42,757 nucleotides of DNA, from NCBI GenBank assembly GCA_947467625.1, contig CANIJN010000013.1, positions 1-42,757 of the forward strand, written 5' to 3'. Source of the stretch: Opitutia bacterium. GTDB taxonomy: Bacteria; Verrucomicrobiota; Verrucomicrobiia; Opitutales; Opitutaceae. This document shows, piece by piece, positions 16,988 through 27,902 of the stretch (position 1 is its first letter; each line of letters starts with the position of its first letter). The position numbers and the translations under genes were made by a program. The notes under the pieces were generated by a model that was not told where the DNA came from, made no database searches, and was given only the letters and a program-made list of their open reading frames with translations.

Positions 16988-19462
16988 TCACCGCGAACGG
17001 AAGATCTCGCTGGCGAGGGACTCGACGATCAGGGTGCGCAGACCGTATCCATCTTTCTTTACAGCCTGAAAGATGTCGTCGATCACGAACTCATCGACGG
17101 CTTCCATGTGGCGGCCCGTGGCATAACTGAGAAATTGCCTGATGAGGTGACGGGAAAAAACGTCCGTCCGGCCCGCGGCGAGGATGCTTTTGAAATCGTG
17201 AAACCCCGCATAGGTTTCCCCGGAGCCGAATTCACCGGTGGCATCCACTGCCGGTGCGGGCGCGTTGCCCTTGGGCTTCGCGTAGTTCGTGCGCCAACGG
17301 CCGATGGGGTCGAAGGTCTCGAGACCGAAGCCGAGCGGATCAATCTTCCGATGGCATTCGGCGCAGGTCGGGTCGGCCCGGTGTTTCGCGAGGCGCTCAC
17401 GGATAGTGGTGGCTCCGGTCACGTCCGCTTCGATCGCGGGAACCGCATCCGGCGGCGGCGGCGGCTTGATACCGAGAATATTTTCCGAGACCCAAACACC
17501 GCGCGTCACGGGCGAGGTTTCCACCCCGTTCGCGCTAACCGTGAGCACTCCCGCCATGCCGAGCAAACCGCCCCGCTGCCGGTTGCCCTCGATACTGACC
17601 CGCTGGAAACCGTCGGCGATACGGAGGGTCTTTTGCTCGGGCAGGTCGTAGAGCTTGGCCAGTCGCTTGTCGGCAAAGGTGTAGTCGGCATCGAGAAACT
17701 GCCGCACCGATCCGTTTTCCTTCAGCAAATGACGGAAAAATAGGCGCACCTCCGTCTTCATCGCTTCGGGCAGGTTCTCGGCGTAATACACCCGCGTGGA
17801 TTCACGCGGCGGCGGCATGCTGCCGAGGTCGCGTAGATTCAACCAGGCGTCGAGGAAGGCGTTCACAAATCCGCCCACGCGGTCGTCGGCGAGGAGCCGC
17901 TGGCTCTGCCTTCTGAGCTCCTCGGGCGCCGTCAGTTTGCCGGCATGCGCGACCGCCATCAGCTTGGGATCGGGTGGCGCGCTCCACAGCGCATAGGAGA
18001 GACGCGTGGCGAGATCGTAGGAGCCCAGCCGAGGATTTTTCTCATCCGTGATCTCGCTGAAATAGAGAAACGAGGGCGAGCACAGCAGCATCTTCAGCGT
18101 ATCGAGCGCCGCCTGACGCGGCGTCGATTTCTCACCGATGCGTTGGTCGTACGTTTTCCGAATGCTGGCGCGATCGGCACTCGTCAGCGGGCGTCGAAAC
18201 GCGCGCGCACCGAAGGCATAGAGCTGATCGAGCGCACGCTTCGCCTGAAAACCTTGCTCACCAAACACCGCGATCTCCTCCCTCCTTCCACCGACCTCAA
18301 AAACAGGACCTTCAATCTTGATTTCGCCGATGCGGATGTGCGGGAGTTTCCCCTCCTTCAAGAGGTGCGTACGACTAACGCCAGCCTTCGCGAATCTGCC
18401 CTGAAAGTCATCCGCGTAGCGCTTATTGATCGTGATGACGGAAGCGCGCGACTCGTAGGGTCCGTTAGGAAAAATGAAACGCGGGGTCTGCCCGGCTTCG
18501 AGCCAGACGCGGAATTTAAGCCACTCCGGCTTGTCATCGGGCACCGTCGCCTGCGCGAGGAGCGGCTCGATCGCCTGAGGATAATGGATGTGGTTCTTGG
18601 TCGCGTCGCCGGGTACGACACCGAGCAGGAATGGTTCCGATAAATCGATACTGAAGATGGTGGGGTCGTAGTGCGTGTCGCGATGCATCGCCTGCGCCAG
18701 GACTTCGATATCGTAGAGCCCGGAGACCGGCACGCCTTTGAGAAAGTCCTCGATATGTCCGTAGCCGCCCTGCCGCGTGTCGGTATTCGGCTGCTCATAC
18801 AGGCAGAGAAACTTATAGTTGAGGGCCGCCTTATGCGGCCCCGACAGCTCCTCGTATTGCACGAAATTTTCCGTGAAGTGCCAGGACTTCGGCGGCATTT
18901 CCGGCCGGCCGAGGCGGGCCTCGACGAGGCGGTTGGCGGACTGGAAATATTGGTCCAGCAGAAAGCCGGACGTCACGAGCGACTTCCCGATGGTGTCGAT
19001 ATGCTCGCTCGCCTTCTCCTTAGGAAAATCCGCCGTGAGACCGAGGGTATCCACCCGGCGACCAAAGAGGGTCGCCAGCGTGTTCTCGTATTCACGGTTC
19101 GAAAGCCGGCGCATGACCGTGCGCGCGGCGGTGCCCTCGATCTTGCCGCGCGCCCCCGCGATGCCCTCCCGCAGGACGCGGATGATCGCGAGCCGCTCGT
19201 CGTCAGTCGGATGGTGTTCCGCCTTCCCGGGCGGCATTTCCCTCAGCGTAAGTTGATCGATGATATCCTTGGCTGTGATCAGCGACTCTTGCGTGGCGAG
19301 CGGCAGCTTGAAACTCGCAAATTCGCGGTCGCCTTTCTGCGTCTCGGTGTCGTGGCATTTCAGGCAGTATTTTCCCGCGAACTGGGAAAACACTTTTTGC
19401 CCGGGTGATTCCGCCGCTTGAGCAAATGTCGCGACGAACACGAGTCCAAGGTAGCGGATCAC
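16988..19462 (-). CDS. exported planctomycete-type cytochrome with DUF1587/DUF1595/DUF1592/DUF1588/DUF1585 domains
   Basis: The frame is open far upstream, but that part overlaps the DUF1552 gene and is not protein-like. I chose GTG 19462, which gives a clean signal peptide (MIRYLGLVFVATFAQAAES); ATG 19546 would add 28 residues encoded by a repeat element. A haem c site KYCLKCHD (about 31-38) opens the mature protein. Family domains follow (LSNREYENTLATLF for DUF1587; YDLATRLSYALWSAPPD for DUF1592), and near the C-terminus a second CxxCH (TCAECHRKIDPLGFGLETFD, DUF1588). The protein ends with a DUF1585-type segment. These large secreted proteins are abundant in Planctomycetes and Verrucomicrobia and nearly always sit beside a DUF1552 gene, as here. 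Their reaction is unknown; electron transfer or polymer breakdown has been suggested. Confidence 0.88.
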   Translation of the reverse strand: MIRYLGLVFVATFAQAAESPGQKVFSQFAGKYCLKCHDTETQKGDREFASFKLPLATQESLITAKDIIDQLTLREMPPGKAEHHPTDDERLAIIRVLREGIAGARGKIEGTAARTVMRRLSNREYENTLATLFGRRVDTLGLTADFPKEKASEHIDTIGKSLVTSGFLLDQYFQSANRLVEARLGRPEMPPKSWHFTENFVQYEELSGPHKAALNYKFLCLYEQPNTDTRQGGYGHIEDFLKGVPVSGLYDIEVLAQAMHRDTHYDPTIFSIDLSEPFLLGVVPGDATKNHIHYPQAIEPLLAQATVPDDKPEWLKFRVWLEAGQTPRFIFPNGPYESRASVITINKRYADDFQGRFAKAGVSRTHLLKEGKLPHIRIGEIKIEGPVFEVGGRREEIAVFGEQGFQAKRALDQLYAFGARAFRRPLTSADRASIRKTYDQRIGEKSTPRQAALDTLKMLLCSPSFLYFSEITDEKNPRLGSYDLATRLSYALWSAPPDPKLMAVAHAGKLTAPEELRRQSQRLLADDRVGGFVNAFLDAWLNLRDLGSMPPPRESTRVYYAENLPEAMKTEVRLFFRHLLKENGSVRQFLDADYTFADKRLAKLYDLPEQKTLRIADGFQRVSIEGNRQRGGLLGMAGVLTVSANGVETSPVTRGVWVSENILGIKPPPPPDAVPAIEADVTGATTIRERLAKHRADPTCAECHRKIDPLGFGLETFDPIGRWRTNYAKPKGNAPAPAVDATGEFGSGETYAGFHDFKSILAAGRTDVFSRHLIRQFLSYATGRHMEAVDEFVIDDIFQAVKKDGYGLRTLIVESLASEIFRSR

Positions 19463-19467
19463 ATTGC

Positions 19468-19532
19468 ATACGGACGCGACGCCCTCGGCACGTTTTTGCC
19501 GCGCACGCGACGAAGGCGTCGCGTCTCCAGAA
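19468..19532. repeat. GC-rich dispersed palindromic repeat, copy B
   Basis: GACGCGACGCCCTCG (19474-19488) faces CGAAGGCGTCGCGTC (about 19513-19527) as 15-base arms with one G-T mismatch. A smaller hairpin, CGGCA...TGCCG, lies inside. The 11-mer GCGACGCCCTC is shared with the clpB copy. It sits in the short gap between the DUF1552 stop and the DUF1592 start, and would be translated if the ATG at 19546 is used. Confidence 0.6.
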
Positions 19533-19574
19533 AGACCCACACTCATCGGCGAACGAAATTTCCCGGAACCCACT

Positions 19575-20861
19575 TTACGAAATCCCGAACCGGCCCGTGC
19601 TCGTGCCAAACGACTCGGTCTCGACTCCCATGCGCTGGGCAATATCGACGAAGAGATTGCACAGCGGCACCTTGTTCGGACCCGACGCCGCGACCTTCTT
19701 GAATTCACCATGACGGTAGCCTCCGCCAGCGAGGAGGATCGGGAGGTCGGAGTTTTTGTGCGAGTTCGCATCGCCGATGCCGCTGCCGAAGACCACCGAG
19801 GTCGAGTCGAGCAAGCTCCGGTCTCCGTCGTCCATCTTGGCAAGGCGCGCGAGGAACTTGCCGAAATGCTCGATTTGGTAGGTCTCGAGCGTGATGAGGT
19901 GCGCGATCGCCGCCGCCTCGTTACCGTGGTGCGAGAGGCTGTGGTAGGCCTTGTCGATGCCCAGATTCTGCGGCAGAAAATCGCCGCCAATTTCGAGCGT
20001 GGCGATGCGCGTCGAATCAGTCTGCAGCGCCAGCGCGATCAGCTCATAGAGCATCGGTAGATCGTCGACCCGGTTCTTGTTGGCCGGTTGGTCAAAGGGC
20101 GCCTTCGGCTTGGGCAGGCTGGCCCATCGCTGGCGGAGCTCGAGGCGCTTCTCGACGTCGCGAATAGAGGTGAAGTATTCGTCCAGCTTGTCCTTGTCCT
20201 CGCGGTTGACCCGCTTGGAGAGACGGTTCGCGTCCACCAGCCCGGTATCGAGAATGGAAGCCTGCAAACGGTTCTCCTCGTTGCGCCGATCCAAGCGCTC
20301 TTGGGAATCGCTGACAAAGAGCCGGTCAAACAACTCAGCCGGCCCGGTGATGGGAGGCACACGCACGCCGGATTTCGTCCACGCGATCTGGCAGCCACCG
20401 TGGATGCCGCCCTCGGAACCGACCGTCAGCGAAGGGAACCGCGTCTCATGGCCAATCTTGTCGGCCATGAACTGGTCGATGGAGACATTGCCGCTCGGCC
20501 GGTTCTGCGCTTCCGAATTGAGGACGCCCGAGAGGAACGAATGCACCGCGAAGTGACCGCCCTTGATCCCGTGGTCGAGTCCGCGGTAAACCGTCAGGTG
20601 CTTACGCACATCCCAGAGCGGTTTGAGCAACGTGGTCTGCTCGTAGGCCGCGCCGGTCGTTTCGGGAAAGAACTGCTTTACCTGATAGCCGAGCAAATTC
20701 CCCACCGCGACGAAACGCCGAGCGCCGGCCCCGGCACCCTTGGCTGCCTGTACGGCAGAATTTCCACCCACGGCATTGGCTAAAAGCGACGGAAGTGAAG
20801 GGAGCGCCAAGGTTGCGCCGAGGGACTTGAGGATAAAACGACGCCGGTTCATGAATTTCAT
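19575..20861 (-). CDS. DUF1552 family exported protein
   Basis: The start giving MKFMNRRRFILKSLGATLALPSLPSLLAN has a twin-arginine signal (NRRRFILKS); a second ATG three codons later is also possible. The 428-residue protein shows the family's features: GVLNSEAQNRPSGNVSIDQFMADKIG (SGNVSIDQ is the core), DEYFTSIRDVEKRL, SHHGNEAAAIAHL, and SVVFGSGIGDANSHKNSDLPILLAGGG near the end. DUF1552 proteins belong to the alkaline-phosphatase/DUF1501-like fold group and are exported folded by Tat. Function is unknown. It lies upstream of its usual partner, the DUF1592 cytochrome, on the same strand; the two are probably co-expressed and may act as a pair in the periplasm. Confidence 0.9.
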   Translation of the reverse strand: MKFMNRRRFILKSLGATLALPSLPSLLANAVGGNSAVQAAKGAGAGARRFVAVGNLLGYQVKQFFPETTGAAYEQTTLLKPLWDVRKHLTVYRGLDHGIKGGHFAVHSFLSGVLNSEAQNRPSGNVSIDQFMADKIGHETRFPSLTVGSEGGIHGGCQIAWTKSGVRVPPITGPAELFDRLFVSDSQERLDRRNEENRLQASILDTGLVDANRLSKRVNREDKDKLDEYFTSIRDVEKRLELRQRWASLPKPKAPFDQPANKNRVDDLPMLYELIALALQTDSTRIATLEIGGDFLPQNLGIDKAYHSLSHHGNEAAAIAHLITLETYQIEHFGKFLARLAKMDDGDRSLLDSTSVVFGSGIGDANSHKNSDLPILLAGGGYRHGEFKKVAASGPNKVPLCNLFVDIAQRMGVETESFGTSTGRFGIS

Positions 20862-20917
20862 GCTTGAGGGGATTTCGGGGTAAGGAGGCGCGTTCACCGC
20901 GTCGCGCCCGAAACGGA

Positions 20918-20942
20918 CTGCTGATGCTCGTGCAATCAGCAG
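20918..20942. other. 8-bp inverted repeat upstream of the DUF1552 gene
   Basis: CTGCTGAT and ATCAGCAG face each other across a 9-base loop, 57 bp before the DUF1552 start, in the 278-bp gap after clpB. It could be an operator or a weak hairpin; there is no T-run. The rest of the gap shows nothing. Confidence 0.25.
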
Positions 20943-21139
20943 ACCCTCTTGGGGGGCAACGAATGGTCGCGCGGTGAACTCAAACTCGGATTCATTTCGG
21001 TGCGAGGAAAAACCCGCCTCGTTGGCGATGGATTTTATCGGCTAATCCCCAGCGTCGAGGGCGTCACCGCTCCGACTCCAGCCGCCCACCAACGTACGAA
21101 GGAAGCGACGGCATCGGCGCGTCTGCCGCCCCTCCCTGC

Positions 21140-23785
<2,646 letters not shown>

Positions 23786-24265
23786 GGTGGCGTCAGTGTC
23801 GCACAGATCGGGCCAGTTGGCGATGGGGTGGTTCCCCACGGTCCGTTCGCCGACGCGCGCGCGCACCGCGACACAGTGCACCGACGTGCGCCACAACTCC
23901 GCGACAATCTTGCACGAACCCCCGCCGCGGCCACGCGGAAGTTTCCGCCGGTGGGCGGGCACGTCCCTGTGCCCGCATTCGCTGATTCCTTCAGGCCAAA
24001 ATACGGGCGCGGATGGAGCCTGACGCATGACTACGCGCCCTCCCGGCCGCGTGGTACGTCACCCTCAGCCTGGCAAAAGGTCCGGCACCGCCTCAGGGAA
24101 GTGATACGGCGAATTTTTCTGTTTCAAAACCGGGGACCACGTTGCACCAAACTCCGACGCAGGTAGGCGTACGAACCGGATCGTTTCCGAAAGCGCCCAA
24201 ATAGACACGCGCCACGTTGGCGCACAGAATCGGCAAGATTAGGGGGTTGATTATGGCGCTGCCAG
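23786..24265. other. 480-bp region between the sulfatase and clpB; no gene seen
   Basis: This is the upstream region of clpB and the downstream region of the sulfatase gene. It contains the 26-bp repeat at 23951 and the palindrome GCGCCA-CGT-TGGCGC at 24209-24223, which may mark the end of the sulfatase transcript, though no T-run follows. A clpB promoter is expected here, but I could not point to clear -35/-10 boxes or a CIRCE element. Confidence 0.4.
23951..23976 (+). repeat. 26-bp direct repeat, left copy (flanks the glycan locus)
   Basis: It consists of arm GTGGGCGGGCAC, loop GTCCCT and a shortened right arm GTGCCCGC. It is identical over 26 bases, and in the same orientation, to 35579-35604. 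Only 8 bp of the stem can pair here because the right arm is cut short. Confidence 0.85.
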
Positions 24266-26077
24266 TCAGGGGCTTTTCTTGCGGCAATAGACGTAGTAGC
24301 CACCTGCGATCACCTGACCCGAGCCATCAAGAAGTTCAGCTTTGACGGGATAGCGGCGGTCGGCCGTCAGTTGGATATCGAACGAAACTTCCTTGGCTCC
24401 CGGGGCGGCTGGAAGGGTCTGCATTGTCCCGTCGACCGTCAGGCGGACCGATCCCACAGGGAGCTTCTTAAACGTCGTTTTCGCGTTGCCGTAGATCAGA
24501 CCGGGCTTGGGGCCATGGGAATCCCATGCGTCCACCGTCTTGTGAATCACGGGCACGCCGGCGAGTTCAGCATCGGCCTCGCGCGGCCAGCGACGGACCT
24601 CGAAGCGATAGGTCCCGGTACCGGCGGCGCGGATTATCCAATCGCCCAACGCTGTGAGTCCATCGGCGACCTCGACGTGATTCCAGGGTGGATTCGTCGG
24701 GACGTACCAGTCCGAGGACGAAAGGAAGGTTTCCGCTTGGCGGTCGTCGCCGACAATGAATTCCGCCCGGTCGCGATCTCCTGGCGTCACCTTCGTCCAA
24801 TACGACTCGAACTCCTGGCGAATGGTTGCGGCGACGTCCGGGTGCTCGGCCAGCACGTTATTCGTCTGTCCCGGGTCCGCCTTGATGTCATAGAGTTCCT
24901 TGTCGTTGACCAGCCGCCAGCGCGAAGTCATTCCCACCGCCCCGCGCCATTTTTCCGCCGTGAAGCGCCGCTGGAGTTCGACGAACAGGGTTCGTTCGGG
25001 AGTCGCCGCCTTGGGATCCAGCAACTGCGCCCGGAAGCTCCGGCCGTCGAAATCCACGGTCCGGGGAAGCTTTAGTCCGCAGAGTTCGACCAGCGTGGGC
25101 AGCACGTCGAAGTTGGCGTTGAGCGTGGTGATGTCCTCGCCATGCCGCAGCCCGCCAGCGGGCCAATGGACGAAGCAGGGCACCCGGTGGCCGCCATCAT
25201 AGACCTCACCCTTCCTGCCGCGCATGCCGGCGTTGAAGAGCTTCACTCCCTGTGTTCCGCCGTTGTCGGTCATGAACATTAGGATCGTATCGCGGTCGAG
25301 CCCCTCCGCGGCCAGGGTGGCGCGCAGCCGGCCTATCTGGGCGTCGATTTTCTCGATCGCCGCGAAGAAGAACGCCACGACAGGATCGACCTTCTGCTTA
25401 TTTTCATCCGCCCAGGAGGGATCCGGGAGGGTGACCGGATGATGGGGCGAATAGGTGGGGAGATAGATGAAAAACGGCTTCTCCATTTTCTTGCTGCTGC
25501 GGATAAAATCGATCGCGGAGTTGAAGAACACCTCCTCAGCCCAACCTTCGATCGGCTGGTCGCGTGCCCCGTTGCGGATGAAACGATCGTTCACGCGGTC
25601 GTTGAGGAAATAGTCGTCGGTGGTGCCGACACCACCATCCCCTTGGCCAAGCCACTCGTCGAAACCGCGGTCGATCGGCCGGTAAGGCAGGTTAGAGCCG
25701 AGATGCCACTTGCCGAACAATCCCGTGCGGTACCCGTTCGCACGGAAGGCGTCGGCCATGGTCAGTTCGTTTGCTCTGAGATGGTTTCCTCCGGCAATGG
25801 TGGACCAGACCTTGACGTGATGAGAATATTTGCCGGTCATCAGGGCACCGCGGGTCGGTGAACAAGTCGGGTCGACGTGGAAATCGGTCAGGCGTGCCGA
25901 CTCGGCGTGAAGCCGGTCGAGATTGGGAGTGTGGATCACCGGGTTGCCGTGAGCCGCGACGTCACCGTATCCCATGTCATCAACGAGAATGATGATGACG
26001 TTAGGTTTCCCCGCGGCAGCAACAGCCTGGGCGCAAAGGAAAAGGCAGAAGGTTAGAGCAGTGAGGTAGGGTTGCAT
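24266..26077 (-). CDS. exported type I sulfatase
   Basis: The start MQPYLTALTFCLFLCAQAVAAAG gives a signal peptide; the longer open frame upstream runs into the GH110 gene. The 603-residue protein has the metal-binding start KPNVIIILVDDMGYGD and the activation motif CSPTRGALMTGKY with Cys72. A sulfatase-maturing enzyme would convert Cys72 to formylglycine. GKWHLG and the MFMTDNGG Asp/Asn pair are also present. After the catalytic domain (to about residue 430) there is a roughly 150-residue beta-rich C-terminal region with no family I can name. It would remove sulfate esters from a glycan in the periplasm. It is the last gene of the locus, 41 bp after GH110. The exact subfamily and substrate cannot be told by eye. 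Confidence 0.93.
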   Translation of the reverse strand: MQPYLTALTFCLFLCAQAVAAAGKPNVIIILVDDMGYGDVAAHGNPVIHTPNLDRLHAESARLTDFHVDPTCSPTRGALMTGKYSHHVKVWSTIAGGNHLRANELTMADAFRANGYRTGLFGKWHLGSNLPYRPIDRGFDEWLGQGDGGVGTTDDYFLNDRVNDRFIRNGARDQPIEGWAEEVFFNSAIDFIRSSKKMEKPFFIYLPTYSPHHPVTLPDPSWADENKQKVDPVVAFFFAAIEKIDAQIGRLRATLAAEGLDRDTILMFMTDNGGTQGVKLFNAGMRGRKGEVYDGGHRVPCFVHWPAGGLRHGEDITTLNANFDVLPTLVELCGLKLPRTVDFDGRSFRAQLLDPKAATPERTLFVELQRRFTAEKWRGAVGMTSRWRLVNDKELYDIKADPGQTNNVLAEHPDVAATIRQEFESYWTKVTPGDRDRAEFIVGDDRQAETFLSSSDWYVPTNPPWNHVEVADGLTALGDWIIRAAGTGTYRFEVRRWPREADAELAGVPVIHKTVDAWDSHGPKPGLIYGNAKTTFKKLPVGSVRLTVDGTMQTLPAAPGAKEVSFDIQLTADRRYPVKAELLDGSGQVIAGGYYVYCRKKSP

Positions 26078-26118
26078 CGTGTAGTGCTGGTAGGAATCTC
26101 GGTTTTCAGAGGGATCGG

Positions 26119-27897
26119 TCAGAGCAAGACGGGCTCCTGCACAACCACGCGGTCGCAATCCGTGATGTCGAAGAGCTTCTCCGCCGTCCCTGTCACCGGA
26201 TAGGCCTGCGTTCTTTCCAGGCGATTGCCCCGGAAGGTCAGCCCGTCCACGGAATAAATTGAAAGCAACGGCCGCGGGCTGAAGACGCGAAAGAGATTAT
26301 CCTCAATTACAATGTTTTGGTTATAGCGTGTGGTTTTTCTAAATTTCTCGGCGATCCCGGTCTTAACCTGAATGCAGGCGTTGCCCCACACGCCGTAATT
26401 GCAATTGTCGAAAGTGTTGCCGCGGATCAGCACGTTTTTGACGCCTGCCTGCTCAAACCAGAAGCGAGCATCGCCCTCGAAAAGGATGGCCGCCCCGGGA
26501 ACATGAAAGGTGTTGCCTTCAATCACCATTTTACAGCGGGAACCCAGCAAAATCCCTCGCGCCCGATTACCTCGCATCACGCAGTTCTTGATTAAGACAT
26601 CCGCGGTGTTCGCGTCGGCATCGGCGATGCAATCTCCGATGCTGAACTCTGTCGGCAAAGGTTGTTCCGTTTCAATGACCGTGCATTCGCTATTCAGCCG
26701 CTCGACTGTCTTGGCCACCGCGAATCCACGCGGCTGCAGACTCGCGGCCTCAGTCAGCTCCAGGCGCATCCCGGGCTGGACGAAATCGATCCCCGCCTGT
26801 TGCGGATGCATCAGTCGCACCTCCATTCGGTTGGCAGCCACCAGCCGCGTGATCCTAGCGTAAAGCCCGTGGATATTGGTGGCGTCGTCCTTCTGCTGCT
26901 CAAATCGGCAGTCCTCCATGACGATTTGGCCGCGACAATTCACGAAGTGCGTCGCGTCCGCCGTGGCGCTGAGGATGCGTTCTCCGCCCGGCCGCGGGCT
27001 CACCTGGACATGTTGGAGGAACACATCATGGCTGCGCTGCGCGATGACGCCCATGCCGCCGCTGTGGTGAATGACAACCCCGGATAGGCGCACATTGGAA
27101 CTGCCGGAGATGACGATCCCGGGGTAATCCCGTCGCTTCGGCCCGAAGACCAGGATATCACCCGGTCGAGCAGATACTTTGTCTAGGGTCAGACGGACTT
27201 GCCGGGGACCGATCGCCTGGGCGGCGACGCCTTCACCCACGCCACCCCGATCCTGCACCATGAAGGCTGTTTCACGCCTGGTGGGATCAAAGGCGAGAAG
27301 GTTCCCATACGGGTAGAGCACCTCGCGTGACTTGACGGCGGGGGCGGGCCCCGGGGGCGCAGCACCAGACGTGAAGACGAGCACGCCATGCCGGATCTCG
27401 TAAGGAAACGCCTCCGCGATTTCCAGATCCACTGAGCCGGGTGCGATGGCAAGCACACGCCCTTCCGAATGAAACGGCCGCACAAAATCGAAGGAAAGAT
27501 TCCGCAGGATCACGCCCTGTGACTGCTCGATCAAAAACGGCACCATCGGTCCGTGAAAAATCAATGTCGCGCCGCTGCCATCGATTTCCACTCCGTTCAT
27601 TCCGACGAGGGGGAACGCGATGCGTTTCAGCCCGCTACCGTTATTGCTGATGAAGAGATATCGCTCCTCTGCGCGATCCGGCCAGAAGTCATACGTTCCC
27701 GGCGGAAACACGAGCCGCGCGGCTGGTCCCTCACGCAGCGCTTCTAGCGCCGCCCGGTTGCCAAGGGTGGAATCGCTGCCGTCATTTCGAACCCCAAAAG
27801 CGGTGACATTCATTGTCCGCTTCGCCTGAGCTCGCGCGAGCGGCACCGTCAGCGCCAGCCCCAGGAGAGATACGGCGCAGAATTCGAGCGTCTTCAT
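26119..27897 (-). CDS. GH110 alpha-1,3-galactosidase (right-handed beta-helix)
   Basis: The 592-residue protein has a signal peptide (ending ARAQ), then MNVTAFGVRNDGSD, VFPPGTYDF, FISNNGSGLKRIAFPL, IDGSGATLIFHGPM and LRNLSFDFVRPF. This is the order seen in family GH110. The three Asp known to be essential in characterised GH110 enzymes fit here as Asp314 (SATADATHF) and Asp337-Asp338 (QQKDDATNIHG), with the same 23-residue spacing. GH110 enzymes are inverting exo-enzymes releasing terminal alpha-1,3-linked galactose from blood group B-type glycans, from Gal-alpha-1,3-Gal or, in marine bacteria, from carrageenan-type galactans. With a sulfatase next door, a sulfated galactan or sulfated glycoprotein glycan is the likely target (inference). 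It starts 5 bp after the esterase gene, so the two are co-transcribed. Confidence 0.9.
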   Translation of the reverse strand: MKTLEFCAVSLLGLALTVPLARAQAKRTMNVTAFGVRNDGSDSTLGNRAALEALREGPAARLVFPPGTYDFWPDRAEERYLFISNNGSGLKRIAFPLVGMNGVEIDGSGATLIFHGPMVPFLIEQSQGVILRNLSFDFVRPFHSEGRVLAIAPGSVDLEIAEAFPYEIRHGVLVFTSGAAPPGPAPAVKSREVLYPYGNLLAFDPTRRETAFMVQDRGGVGEGVAAQAIGPRQVRLTLDKVSARPGDILVFGPKRRDYPGIVISGSSNVRLSGVVIHHSGGMGVIAQRSHDVFLQHVQVSPRPGGERILSATADATHFVNCRGQIVMEDCRFEQQKDDATNIHGLYARITRLVAANRMEVRLMHPQQAGIDFVQPGMRLELTEAASLQPRGFAVAKTVERLNSECTVIETEQPLPTEFSIGDCIADADANTADVLIKNCVMRGNRARGILLGSRCKMVIEGNTFHVPGAAILFEGDARFWFEQAGVKNVLIRGNTFDNCNYGVWGNACIQVKTGIAEKFRKTTRYNQNIVIEDNLFRVFSPRPLLSIYSVDGLTFRGNRLERTQAYPVTGTAEKLFDITDCDRVVVQEPVLL

Positions 27898-27902
27898 TTA
27901 TA

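Noticed and set aside
19547-19990. 5' extension of the DUF1592 frame to 1000 codons
   Set aside because: The extra part is Arg/Ser-rich, overlaps the DUF1552 C-terminus in another frame and precedes the obvious signal peptide.
23786-24028. 5' extension of clpB
   Set aside because: The added 81 residues are not ClpB-like and run through the 26-bp repeat; [10 protein letters not shown] is the family start.
24093-24287. 64-codon minus-strand frame between sulfatase and clpB
   Set aside because: No family resemblance and it begins inside the sulfatase 3' end; intergenic position and composition suggest chance.
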